From the NCBI RefSeq assembly GCF_040183065.1, contig NC_091118.1, positions 209,880,029 to 209,944,028 of the forward strand: a stretch of DNA of 64,000 bases. Direction: 5' to 3'. Positions within the stretch are counted from its first letter, which is position 1, and each line of letters starts with the position of its first letter. A program made the position numbers and the translations under genes. Source of the DNA: Periplaneta americana. Taxonomy: Eukaryota; Arthropoda; Insecta; Blattodea; Blattidae. This document shows positions 32,569 to 43,758 of the stretch, in pieces. Under the pieces are notes generated by a model. The model ran no database searches, had not been told where the DNA came from, and worked only from the letters and a program-made list of their open reading frames with translations.

Positions 32569-33145
32569 TGTATTTATGCTCAACCATGCTCAACCAAGTA
32601 CAGGTGTTTAGCCAATGACAACTCAGCTTACAAGTGTTCAGCCAATGACAAGTCAGCTTTGTACCGTTATAAAACCGCAAGTATCGATTACGGAGGCTCG
32701 AAATCCAATACTGTCGCAGAAGGTTATGTTCTGTTACTATAATAATTAGCGTTAATTGTAAATAATATTCAAATAAATTCAATTTGTCATCTCGTTTTTC
32801 AATGTCGAATTCAATAATCAAGGTTATATCAAGTTTAACGGGATTACATCAAGGTCAATGACATTATTGTTCCTCGGAAAAAATCAATACTTTCGCGTCT
32901 GCGCACATCTCACAATTCGCGACCTAGAACAAGGTCACTTCCGATCTTGTCAGATACAAATAAAATGTATACATCTGAATAATTTGAAGTTAGAAATATG
33001 GTCGAGCATAAAAAGTCGTATGAAACTTGCCTATAATGGTAATTAAGACGCTCGTATGAATATTATGAAACTCGCTTGCGCTCGTTTCATAAATATCCAT
33101 ACTTGCGTCTTAATTCTATCATTATAGGCTCGTTGCATAATGAAC
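32569..33145 (+). repeat. Family-F repeat, copy C
   Basis: Keeps the start, the inverse motif and the terminal palindrome, but its 5' part is rearranged (AAGTGTTCAGCCAATGACA occurs nearly twice). It contains GCCAATGACA followed about 25 bp later by GTTATAAAACCGCAAG, the CCAAT/TATA-like block also seen in copies D and E. Confidence 0.85.
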
Positions 33146-33157
33146 TAATATATCACT

Positions 33158-33686
33158 CGATGAAAGAATAATGGAACGGAGAAAAATTCTCTCCGGCGCC
33201 GGGATTTGAACCCGGGTTTTCAGCTCTACGTGCTGATGCTTTATCCACTAAGCCACACCGGATACAACTCCGACGCCGGTTAGAATCGTCTCAGATTAAG
33301 CTCCAACTCTTGGGTTCCCTCTAGTGGCCGCCCTCTGCACTACGTCATAGATGTCTATGAACGCAGGACCGAAGTCCACACATGTGCTGAGGTGCACTCG
33401 ATATGAGTGACTAGTTGGCCGGGATCCGACGGAATAAGCGCCGTCTTAAATCACGAAGTGGGAACCCAAGAGTTGGAGCTTAATCTGAGACGATTCTAAC
33501 CGGCGTCGGAGTTGTATCCGGTGTGGCTTAGTGGATAAAGCATTAGCACGTAGAGCTGAAAACCCGGGTTCAAATCCCGGCGCCGGAGAGAATTTTTCTC
33601 CGTTCCATTACTCTTTCATCGTATGATGACGCAGAATATCTGCATGGAAATATCATATGTACTTCGGTACATTAAAATAATATATA
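33158..33686. mobile_element. Palindromic double SINE with 12-bp TSD
   Basis: Two tRNA-headed SINE arms face each other (33167-33312 minus, 33464-33614 plus) around a 150-bp centre. Each arm has GTGTGGCTTAGTGGATAAAG (A box) and CCCGGGTTCAAATCCCGG (B box), then GAGAGAATTTTTCTCCG. Only the right arm continues into the SINE 3' region, to about 33686. TAATATATCACT flanks the whole structure (33146-33157, 33687-33698), so it inserted as one unit or was rearranged during insertion. A single SINE of this family is at 17965. Confidence 0.85.
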
Positions 33687-33692
33687 TAATAT

Positions 33693-33778
33693 ATCACTGC
33701 CACCGGGTGTATACCCAATTGTAGTGTTAATACATACATACATACATACATACATACATACATACATACATACATACA
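33693..33778. repeat. LINE-B end block and CATA microsatellite
   Basis: CACTGCCACCGGGTGTATAC matches the terminal block of LINE-B at 25329. It is followed by about ten CATA units. Confidence 0.7.
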
Positions 33779-33919
33779 AAACCTCTTTTCCTATTAAGGC
33801 AATTATGTAAGATCAATTTTTAGGGCATTTTAAGGGCATTTTTGAAAGATTTTTAGGCCATAAATGTATTGTTGTAGAACATTTTTTCATGATTTATAGG
33901 TCATCAAATCCTAGCCCTA

Positions 33920-33969
<50 letters not shown>

Positions 33970-33998
33970 AACGAATCTGTGGTGTTTGTGGTAATGAT
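33776..33998 (+). repeat. Duplicated segment, copy 2 (pair with 31505-31702)
   Basis: Same words as copy 1, with a longer GAT microsatellite (33920-33969). Confidence 0.8.
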
Positions 33999-34564
33999 TT
34001 TCTGACTGCATGAGGTTTGCTTCTACAAGATAATGAAGAGATGCAGTATCTCATAAATGAACACCGCATAAGTCTTATTCAAGGGCAGTACGTGATTCCA
34101 CACGAACTTGCGCGTATTTGTGGGTGTAACAGTTGACTGCCGCGTAACTCAGCAACCCACGGGTAATTTATCGGGCTAAAAGTGTAGAGAGGCCACAACC
34201 AACTCATTACAGCGGCAGACCTCGTCCCAAGGCGCGTATAAATATGGGCACAACACAACATGCGGCGCGGACAGATTAGACAGGCCCCAGCGGACAACCG
34301 AATTCACATGATTATTTGTGTAGCCACCTCGCCGCGTTACTTACGATCCAGACCTTCCGCGATTACGTATTGCGAAATGGAATTCCACAGATAAGACCAG
34401 ACTAACTGCATGCAGATAGGGGGTGAATAGAAAACAAGGAAGAGAGAAAAGCGAGGTACTAGTTGAGCCTAATTAAGAGAAACATGGGATGAAATAACAT
34501 CCTAGAAAATCAAGAAACCACTGCAAGAAGAGGCTTTCAGAGTGAGACTAATCTAGAAATTACT
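33999..34564. other. Unassigned, GC-richer stretch
   Basis: The region 34080-34400 is richer in GC than its surroundings and has no repeat match here. No coherent protein domain was recognised in any frame. It could be host DNA or an old transposase. Confidence 0.4.
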
Positions 34565-36270
34565 TACAAATGGTTTTTAAAGCACCCGGAGGTTCATTGC
34601 CGCCCTTACATAGTCCCTGCTATCATATCACACTTCCCTCAAATCTATTTTAACGTCTCGGATTCCCCAACTAACACTCTATATGCATTTCTGTATTAGC
34701 CCATACGTGCTACATGCCCTCCCATCTCAAACGTCTGGATTTAATGTTCCTGATTATGTCAGGTGAAGAATACAATGCGTGCAGTTCTGTGTTGTGTAAC
34801 TTTCTCCATTCTCCTGTAACTTCATCCCGCTTAGCCACAAATTTTTCCTAAGCACCTTATTCTCAAACGCTCTTAACCTCTGTTTCTCTCTCAAAGTGAG
34901 AGTCCAAGTTTCACAGCCATACAGAACAACCAGTAATATAACTATTTCATAAATTATAACATTAAGGTTTTTTGAGAGCAGACTGGATGACAAAAGCTTC
35001 TCAACCGAATAATAACAGGCATTTTTCATATTTATTCTTCGTTTAATTTCCTCCCGAGTATCATTTATATTTGTTACTGTTGCTCCCAGGTATTTGAATT
35101 TTTCCATCTCTTTAAAGGATAAATTTACAGTTTTTATGTTTCCATTTCGTACTATGTTCTGACTTTGCCTTTTCGAGATTTATTCCAAACCTATTTCTTT
35201 ACTTGCTTCCAGTAAAATTCCCGTGTTTTCCCTAATCGTTTGTGGATTTTCTCCTAACATATTCACTTCATCCGCATAGACAAGCAGCTGATGTAACCCG
35301 TTCAATTCCAAACCCTCTCTGTTATCCTGGATTTTTCTGATTACGAGTACATATTCCAGAGCAAAGTTAAAAAGTAAAGGTCCTTTCTTTAGTTCGCAGT
35401 GAATTAGAAAAACATTCGACAGAAACTGGCCTATATAGACTTTGCTGTAGGTTTCTTTGAGACACATTTTAATTAATTGAACTAGTTTCTTGGGAATATT
35501 AAATTCAATAAGAATTTTATTTAAAACTTCTCTCTTAACCGAGTCATATGCCTTTTTGAAATCTATGAATAACTGATGCACTGCACCCTTATACTACCAT
35601 TTTTTCTCCAATATTAATCGAATAAAATCATCTGATCAATAGTCGATCTGTTACGCCTAAAACAACACTGATGATCCCCAATAATTTTATCTACATATGG
35701 AATTAATCTTCCCTAAAGAATAGGCCTACTGGAAAAAAATTAGTACGACGTCAACAAAATTGATATTCTTCGAACGTTACTACAGTTAGTCTTGTCCCCC
35801 TTCTTAAAAATAGGTACGATTATGAATTCCTTCCATTGTTCTGGTACAATTTCCTTTTCCCAAATAGCAAGTACAAGTTTATAAATTTCGCTAGATATTA
35901 CGCTTCCACCCTCTTGTATTAATTCTGCTGGAATTTGATCGATACCTGGAGACTTGCACTTTTTCAGCTTTTCTAACGCAATTTCGACTTCAGAAAGTGT
36001 GGGTTCGGGTATAAATGGCTCAACAGTTTGTATTTGAATTTCGTCCCAATCATTTCTATTTGGATTAGCTTATCTACATTAGTAGTTGTCCAAAATAGTT
36101 TTTCCTTCTGTTCAGGATTGAATAAGAGTCTGCAAGCAAGTCACCATTCTCATCCTTAATCACAATTTAACCTTGCCTGATATGCTTTCTTAAATTCCTT
36201 TATGGCCTTATATAAATCTCTAATGTTTTCGTTCTTACTATTTCTTTCTACCTTATTCATACCATGACGA
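34565..36270 (-). pseudogene. LINE-A copy 2, nearly complete reverse transcriptase, broken
   Basis: The longest LINE-A copy. Minus-strand order: ALEKLKKCKSPGIDQIPAEL (about 35990-35930), [54 protein letters not shown] (35570), [20 protein letters not shown] (35270), then KYLGATVTN, YGCETWTL and the tail. Known functions: the reverse transcriptase copies element RNA at a nicked target. The catalytic YADD reads YADE. Stops and frameshifts lie at about 35720, 35590, 35170 and 34840. The 5' endonuclease domain is lost. Inactive. Confidence 0.9.
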
Positions 36271-36392
36271 TTTCAGAGACAAATAGTGTGTAATTCGTGG
36301 CTATGTTAAATATGAATTTTTACAGCAGTAGAGTCTGCTACGTAAATGTGTCATCCATTGAAGATAAGAAAAAAAATCGTTAAATCTACAAT

Positions 36393-37611
36393 CTTACTGA
36401 CAGCAATATTATAACTGACCATCAGTTCGGATTCCGAAGAAAACACTCTACAATAGAACAAATTCATAGAGTCGTGAATAAAATTGAAGATGCCAAAGGA
36501 ACAAAAAAATATTGCTCTGCTGTATTTTTTAGATATTTAACAAGCCTTCGATAATTCTGGCATCTTGGTCTACTTTACAAACTGAAAGTCATACTTCCGC
36601 AACCATATTATCTATTACTTCACTCCTACTTAGCATCGAGAATTTTTCAAGTAAAGTTCGGAGAACATTTCTCCTCATTCCATGACATAAATTCAGGTGT
36701 ACCTTAAGGTTCAGTCTTAGGTGCTATACTATATACGATTTATACAACTGACTTTACAATTTCTAATGAAGTATTGCTAACTACTTTCGCTGATGACACT
36801 GCTATTCTTGCTTCACATGAAGATCCACCAACAGAATCTGAAAACCTGCAGAATGAATTGAAAGAAACAGAAGACTGGCTAACTAAATGGAGAATACAAG
36901 CGAGTGAAAACAAATCAGTTCATGTTACTTTCGGAACCAGAATTGAAAACTGTCCTCCTGTAACACTGTACAACAAAGAACTTCCTGAAGCAGACGATGT
37001 TAAATATTTAGGTATGCATTTAGATCGCCGATTAACATGGCGTAAACATATTGAAACTAAACGTAAAAAATTAAATTTTAAAACATCAAAAATCTATTGG
37101 ATATCGGGACCTAAGTCAAAACTGTCATTAGAAAATAAACTTCTTGTTTATAAAGTCATACTAAAACCAATCTGGACATACGGTATCCAACTGTGGGGAG
37201 CTGCTATCAATTCAAACATTGAAATGCTGCAGAGGTATCAGTCCAAAACTTTACGTTCCATTGTCACTGCACCATGGTATGTACGTAATGATGTCATTCA
37301 TCATGATCTAAACATTTCAACTGTAAAAGAAGAAATCTCTAAGTTCAATAAAAAATACCTGCACAGATTAAATAAACATCCGAATCATCATGCATTAAAT
37401 TTGCTGGATAATAGCCAAACAATAAGAAGACTTAAAAGGACCAATGCTCTTGACCTTCCATTCATTTTTACTACAGCTATTTAAAACATTGTTATTTTTC
37501 TTTTGGAGTGTCGTCATGGGATAACATCTCCACTCATGTCATATTCTCTTATAATATTTACTTATTGTCTATAGTAGACAGATTGTAAATGTGGCAGGTG
37601 TTAAATAAAAA
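36393..37611 (+). pseudogene. Jockey-clade LINE, 5'-truncated, with 11-bp TSD
   Basis: Encodes the reverse transcriptase from ITDHQFGFRRKHST onward: YCSAVFLDI, a GVPxGSVLG-type block, TFADDTAILASHED (36783) and VKYLGMHLDRRLTW. It then continues to a natural stop at 37484 with LLVYKVILKPIWTYGIQLWG and IEMLQRYQSKTLRSI. FADD is intact. Before 36774 the frame is broken by stops and shifts (36530, 36690, 36710). The 3' region ends in an A-rich run, flanked by AAATCTACAAT on both sides (36382-36392, 37612-37622). Motifs and WTYGIQLWG are typical of Jockey ORF2. A dead retrocopy, though the last 236 codons are open. Confidence 0.92.
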
Positions 37612-37622
37612 AAATCTACAAT

Positions 37623-38224
37623 GAAAAATGATCAAAAGTCTACTACAGAACAAATCCGGAGTTTTGCACGTATGTAGGTTACTAGGACACTGCAAACAGA
37701 TGCGAAGCGTTTAGCGATACGGAAACCTCTGATCTCGAATTACAGGGACGGTTTGAAATTTTATTGCATTGGGAACTCAATCATTAGACTAGAGTGGCAG
37801 AACAGTACGTTTCAATTTCAAAGAGGAATATCAGATTGCAAAATAAAAACCGTTATGTGTAGTTGAAAATTAAAGTTGGCAAGCGTAAAAAAACAAGATT
37901 TTACCGTGCATCCATTTTCAATAAACAGGGTCACAGTATGATGCCCAACTAACAATTTTACTTTTTCATTACCCGGAGTAAAAATAAACATTTTAACGCT
38001 GCGAAAATTCATTTCGAGATTAATGTGGAAATATACGCATTTTCAGCACATTTCGTACAAAAACAAGTGATATCGATATACAGTGACCCTACATGTATCT
38101 CTCTATGAACGAGCATTTTCATCTAAACTATTGCACGGCTTTCTTTTTATCGTTTTCAATATCTGCCAGTCAGTTCAACAGATAATTACAGTGTATGAAA
38201 CAAACATTTCATAACAATCATTAC
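37623..38224. other. Unassigned sequence
   Basis: Nothing recognised. Confidence 0.4.
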
Positions 38225-38740
38225 TAGTTATTTCACTGAAATAATAATCTAAAGGCTTTTTCAATAAACCCCTGCAACAATGCATTTCATTCACAGTTTC
38301 CTGTCCAAGGACAAGTCTTTCACCGCAAACCCAGCAGTCTCCGATCTTTCCTATTTTCTGCCTTCCTCTTTGTCTCCTCATATGGTCCATATATCTTAAT
38401 GTCGTCTATCATCTGATATCTTCTTCAGCCCCGAACTCTTCTCCTGTTCACCATTCCTTCCAGTGCATCCTTCAGTAGGCAGTTTCTTCTCAGCCAGTGC
38501 CTCAGTCAATTATTTCCTTTACCCTTCCTGATCAGTTTAAGCAACATTCTTTCTTCACTTACTCATTATTGCACAGCTCTGTTTCTTATTCTGTCTGTCC
38601 ATTTCACACGCTCCATTATTCTTCATGATCACATTTCAAATGCTTCCAGACGTTTTTCTCTTCACTTTGTCGAAATGTCAATTTTTCTTGCGCGTACAAT
38701 GCCACACTTCATGCAAAGTACTTCGCAAGTCTCTTCCTTA
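38225..38740 (-). pseudogene. LINE-D C-terminal relic (LRRNCLLKDALEG type)
   Basis: The minus strand gives REKRLEAFEM, WTDRIRN, VSEERMLLKLIRKGK, then LRRNCLLKDALEGMVNRRRV, RYQMIDDIKIYGPYEETK and KAENR. This is the familiar C terminus of an insect endonuclease/reverse-transcriptase LINE with RW(A)GHxLR-type and GKRxRGRR-type motifs. A few stops (near 38430, 38560) interrupt. No reverse transcriptase core. Confidence 0.85.
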
Positions 38741-38794
38741 GTTCTTTTCCAAGAGATCCCTAGATTATAATATATTGCAATTATATTGTATTGC

Positions 38795-38880
38795 ACTGTG
38801 CTACATTGTATTGTATTGTATTGTATTGTATTGTATTATATTATATATTATATTATATTATATTATATTATATTATACTG
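38795..38880. repeat. TTGTA/TTATA pentanucleotide microsatellite
   Basis: TTGTA units grade into TTATA units. Directly abuts the inverted LINE-B end. Confidence 0.9.
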
Positions 38881-39370
38881 TATGTATTTATTTACACTGT
38901 AAGTAGGCAAGCACCCGGTGACAGTGGTATACACAATATAAACAATAGACAATAAAATTACAATACAGAATACAATTATACAGTACGCAATACAATTATA
39001 CAATACACAATACAATTATATACACAATAAAATACGAATACACAATACAATTTAACACAATAATTACAATTAATAATAAAACATAAAATAACCTAATTTT
39101 ACAATACAACCTACATATGTACAGACAATACGTAAGTTTCAATAGTCTTTCACTTTACTCTCATCTCACTCACTGTAGTGGCACTATGACGCATTTCACT
39201 GACACTTTAGTACACATTTCATTGACACTATAGAACGCATTTCATTGACGCTGTAAATTATCACTGATCGGAAGTATTCACTGCACTGTAAAACCATAAC
39301 TTCACTGACTCACCTCGCTTCACTGATACAACAGTTCATATAAGGCAAATACTTATAAACAGAACTACAT
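38880..39370 (-). mobile_element. LINE-B 3' region, inverted copy
   Basis: The minus strand shows CAGTGAAATGCGTC-type words repeated, then a long AT-rich part, and the end block resembling CACTGTCACCGGGTG with AAATAAATACATACAG. Same organisation as 24700-25380 but diverged. Confidence 0.7.
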
Positions 39371-39409
39371 TTAAGCTATATTATATTATATTATATTAAC
39401 TTATATATC

Positions 39410-40200
39410 AGGTGCTGTTTATGCGGAGGACCAGAATATTTTAGGAGAAAACCCACAAACGATTACGGAAAATGAGGGAATTTTACTTGAAGCAAGTAAA
39501 GAGATAGATTTGGAAGTAAATCCCGAAAACACATAGTACGAAATGGAAATATAAAAGTTCGAAATTTACCCTCTGAAGAGGGGGAAAAATTCAAATACCT
39601 TGGAACAACAGCAACATATATAAATTAGACTCATGAGGAAATTAAACCCATAATAAATACGTGAAATGCCTATTATTATTCGGTTGTGAAGCTTTTGTCA
39701 TGCAGTCTTCTAAAAAAAATTAAAAGTTAGAATTTATAAAACAGTTATATTACTTCTTGTTCTTTATGGTTGTGAAACTTGGACTCTCAATTTGAGAAAC
39801 AGAGGTTAAGGATGTATGGGAATAAGATGCTTAGGAAAATACTTGGGGCTAAGAGGGATGAAGTTACAGGAGAATGGAGAAAGGTACACAACGCAGAACT
39901 GCACGCATTATATTCCTCACCTGACATAATTAGAAACATTAAATCCAGACGTTTGAGATGGGCATGTAGCACGTATGGGCGAATCCAGAAATGCATATAG
40001 AGTGTTAGTTGGAAGACCTGAGGGAAAATGACCTTTGGGGAGGCCAAGGCGTAGATGGGAGGATAATATTAAAATGGATTAGAGGGAGGTGGGATATGAT
40101 GACAGAGACTGGATTAATCTTGCACAGGATAGGGACCGATAGCGGGCTTATGTGAGGGCGGCAATGAACCTTCGGGTTCCTGAAAAACCAGTAAGTAAGT
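39410..40200 (+). pseudogene. LINE-A copy 3
   Basis: Starts just before the catalytic motif, which reads YAED instead of YADD, in VYAEDQNILGENPQT. After frameshifts near 39530 and 39710 it continues through a VTGEWRKVHNAELHALYSSP frame (39779-40000) and ends with the GCAATGAACCTTCGGGTTCC codons and AGTAAGTAAGTA. In-frame stops at about 40028 and 40079. It is the most decayed long LINE-A copy. Confidence 0.87.
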
Positions 40201-41394
40201 ATATTTTATTGCACTAGGTATTACTCGTGTAATGTATTACATTATAGTACATTATATTATATATTTTTTTTTTTTGCAATGAACGTTTATTTTGAAAGCA
40301 AACGTATGATTTATGGAAAGTGTTCAGAAGACAAAGGGAACAAACGATTCCTGTGGGAAGCCTACTTTTCAGGCGTTTAAATATCGTAATCGTTTCAAAA
40401 CCGGGCTACATCGATACACTGCTGAACAATGAACGAACTGTCTAAGAAAAAATTTGAAGAGAGATATAAAACTCGTTTTGATTTTATGTATATCTTTTTA
40501 TTAAACTTCTATTTAACGAGGCTTCGTTAATTGCGAGACTTTGTATAGACCTAATAAAAATAAAATAATGGATATTTTCGTTGCTCTTTTGTCTGTGCAT
40601 CAAATATTCTTAATACACTATTCTACTAAAAGATTCGGTGAACAGTTTTTGTAGCATCGTGTACTTTTTGTGAAGTCAGTATATTAAAAAATGATTGCAG
40701 TTACATCCCCCACGACTCTTCATGCACGGGGTGCGAAGCGTGGAAATCGAGTGAAGAACTTTTAGATTGAGTCAGGCTGCGTGGGAATTAGACGCGAAGG
40801 CCTCGGTAATGCGACAAGGCTCGTGAAATGTGTGCAAGCCAGGTGACGTCTAACGAGGACGGCAAAAAAAGGAAGAATACATATAAAAGTTTATTTCTAT
40901 CCCAAAACGATGGCGTAGAAACGTGCGAGACTGCCAACCAGACGTGTTAGAGAGGAGAAAAAGAAGCTGCCTGCGAGATTTGCTTTGGTAGGCCGGATTC
41001 TCCCACGGCTTGCTGCTGAATTATTGCTGATACAGCAGCTCTCAGTGATCCCTGAACATCAATCAGAACACACGCTACGTCCCTAGCAAAGCACGAAATA
41101 TATATGGGGAGCTTGCGGAGCACTGAGTATATGTATAAGGGACAACTGTGTAATAAGGGCCTCAGTAGGATCTTTAGCAACCTGGCAAACAACACCGGGA
41201 CGATTGTGCACTAATCGATCCAGAGAAGTGTCTGGCATCGAAGCACGATCCGATTTCTTGAAATAGCTTAAGGCGACTTAAGTACAGCAACAACGAAAAC
41301 ACAGGCAAGATGCGAGAGTATCTATTCTATTAGTCCCCATTGAGAGGAGGGCAGGGGTTGCACGTAGGCCGTTTGGATGGGCACATTGTACTAC
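40201..41394. other. Unassigned stretch, candidate single-copy DNA
   Basis: No mobile-element match. The 40690-41390 part is GC-richer. An 82-codon minus frame (40947-41195) has no recognisable domain. No splice or promoter evidence can be argued. Confidence 0.4.
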
Positions 41395-43010
41395 CCGGAA
41401 TGAAAGAAAGATAGATGACATGGGGTAGTTAAAATAGGTGAAATAAGAAAGAAAAAATATAGGTTAAACACAGTATGGGGAAGGAGAATTGATGAAATAG
41501 GGTAGGTATAAATAAGGAAATAATGAAAAGATGAATAAATATGTGTCTGAAGAGCAGGAAGAAAAAAGGTGGATGAAGTAGGACAGGTAGAAATAAGAAA
41601 ATATCGAAAAGAAGAAAGGAAGATAGCAAATATCGCAAGAGCATAAGGAAGGAAGATGGATGAAATAGGGTAGGTAGAAATAAGGAAATATTGAAAAGAA
41701 AGGAAGATATGACGAAAAGAGCATAAGGAAGGAAGATGGTTGAAATAGTGTAGACAGAAATAAGGAAATACTGAAGAGAAGAAAGAAAGGTATGTGGGAA
41801 GAGCATGAAGAAGGAAAATGTTTGAAATAGTGTAGGTAGAAATAAGGAAATATTGAAGAGAAGAAAGAAAGGTATGTGGGAAGAGCATGAAGACGGAAGA
41901 TGTTTGAAATAGTGTAGGTAGAAATAAGGAAATATTGAACAAACGAAAGAAAGGTATGTCAAAAAGAGCATAAGGAAGGAAGATGGTTGAAATAGTGTAG
42001 GTATAAATAAGGAAATACTGAGCAAAAGAAAGAAAAAAATATGTCGAAAAGAGCATAAGGAAGGAAGATAGTTGAAATAGTGTAGGTAGAAATAAGGAAA
42101 TATTGAAGAGAAGAAAGATGTCGAAAAGAGTATAAGGAAGGAAGATGGTTGAAATACTGTAGTGTGGGTAGAAATAAGGCAATATTGAACAGAAGAAAGA
42201 AAGATATGTCGAAAAGAGCATAAGGGAGGAAGATGGTTGAAATACTGTAGTGTGGGTAGAAATAAGGTAATATTGAACAGAAGAAAGAAAGATATGTCGA
42301 AAAGAGCATAAGGGAGGAAAATGGTTGAAATAGTGTAGGTAGAAATAATGAAATATTGAACAGAAGAAAGAAAGATATGTCAAAAAGAGCATAAGGAAGG
42401 AAGATGGTTGAAATAGTGTAGGTATAAAAAATGAAATATTGAACAGAAGAAAGATGTCGAAAAGAGTATAAGGAAGGAAGATGGTTGAAATACTGTAGTG
42501 TGGGTAGAAATAAGGCAATATTGAACAGAAGAAAGAAAGATATGTCGAAAAGAGCATAAGGGAGGAAAATGGTTGAAATAGTGTAGGTAGAAATAATGAA
42601 ATATTGAACAGAAGAAAGAAAGATATGTCAAAAAGAGCATAAGGAAGGAAGATGGTTGAAATAGTGTAGGTATAAAAAATGAAAAATTGAACAGAAGAAA
42701 GATGTCGAAAAGAGTATAAGGAAGGAAGATGGTTGAAATACTGTAGTGTGGGTAGAAATAAGGAAATATTGAACAGAAGAAAGAAAGATATGTCAAAAAG
42801 AGCATAAGGGAGGAAGATAGTGGAAATAGTGTAGGTAGAAAAAAGGAAATATTGAACAGAAGAAAGAAACATATGTCAAAAAGAGCATAAGGAAGGAAAA
42901 TGGTTGAAATAGTGTAGGTAGAAATAAGGAAATATTGAACAGAAGAAAGAAAGATATGTCGAAAAGAGCATAAGGAAGGAAGATAGTTGAAATAGGAGAG
43001 AAAGCAAGTG
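41395..43010. repeat. Purine-rich tandem array, unit about 77-84 bp
   Basis: About 20 degenerate units containing GAGCATAAGGAAGGAAGATG, GTTGAAATAGTGTAGGTAGA and AATAAGGAAATATTGAACAG. Longer modules repeat too: the arrangement at 42100-42420 recurs at 42430-42740. On the minus strand a Phe/Leu/Ser-rich frame of 493 codons stays open (41391-42872) because the complement is poor in stop words. No domain recognised. Confidence 0.9.
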
Positions 43011-43260
43011 AGGTTTGAACGCAACTTAATCTGTGTAAATGGAAAGAAGAAACTGAAGAATAGACGAAGAGAGAAGATAAGATTTGAATGTAAAATAATA
43101 TATATGGAAACAGGAAATTGAGGAACAAGGAAAGAAAGCAGAGGAGGTTTGAATGTAAAATAATACAGATGGATAAACGAAAGTTGAGGATATGAGGAGA
43201 AACAGATAAGAATGGGAAAAAGAACAACAATGATGAGAGAAACCTAGAAGAATAAGCACG
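43011..43260. repeat. Second purine-rich tandem repeat, about 75-bp period
   Basis: Three diverged units sharing GAGGTTTGAATGTAAAATAA and TGGAAAC/TGGATAAACG words, continuing the purine bias. Confidence 0.65.
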
Positions 43261-43756
43261 AAGAAAAAAAGACCATACAGAAATGAGTGCGAAGTGGAGA
43301 AAGATGGCAGCAGAGCCGTGTGGCGTGTTGAAGAAGCCACTGGATGCTAATTAGGGGCAGAATGCAACTTGGTGAGACTTTCTTATGTAACTGGTTATGA
43401 CAAGTGTCGGGGTTGACACAAATTACCCAGCGAGTCGCAACAGATGAGTTCTCAGAACAAAAGCAGCGAGTCAGGTGAAGAATGGAGTAGCTTGCGGACA
43501 ATGGAAAACTTCAGTCTGGCAGCCATATTTGTTAGAGTCTGAAGTTCTTCAAGGTTTGCGTGGGAGCGTGCTTGTCTAGAGATTAACTTAAACCAAGGGA
43601 ACCACGGACTCTAAAACCGAAAAAAATGTACGGTACAGATACGTAATGGAGGGTACTTTGAACGGTGCATTGTTTTACACTTACCTGAATATTTTAAAGG
43701 ACATACAAATGGCGTTACATTGAACCTTTAATAACACAAAAACCTACATTCAGATA
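43261..43756. other. Unassigned sequence
   Basis: Nothing recognised. Confidence 0.4.
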
Positions 43757-43758
43757 TA

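Noticed and set aside
33196..33596. Two facing tRNA genes
   Set aside because: Heads match the SINE at 17965 and are followed by the same SINE body. C in place of U33 also argues against function.
34079..34297. 72-codon minus frame with Cys and Arg as a possible protein
   Set aside because: No family recognised on either strand. I briefly considered a Tc1-like helix-turn-helix on the plus strand, but the motifs were too weak.
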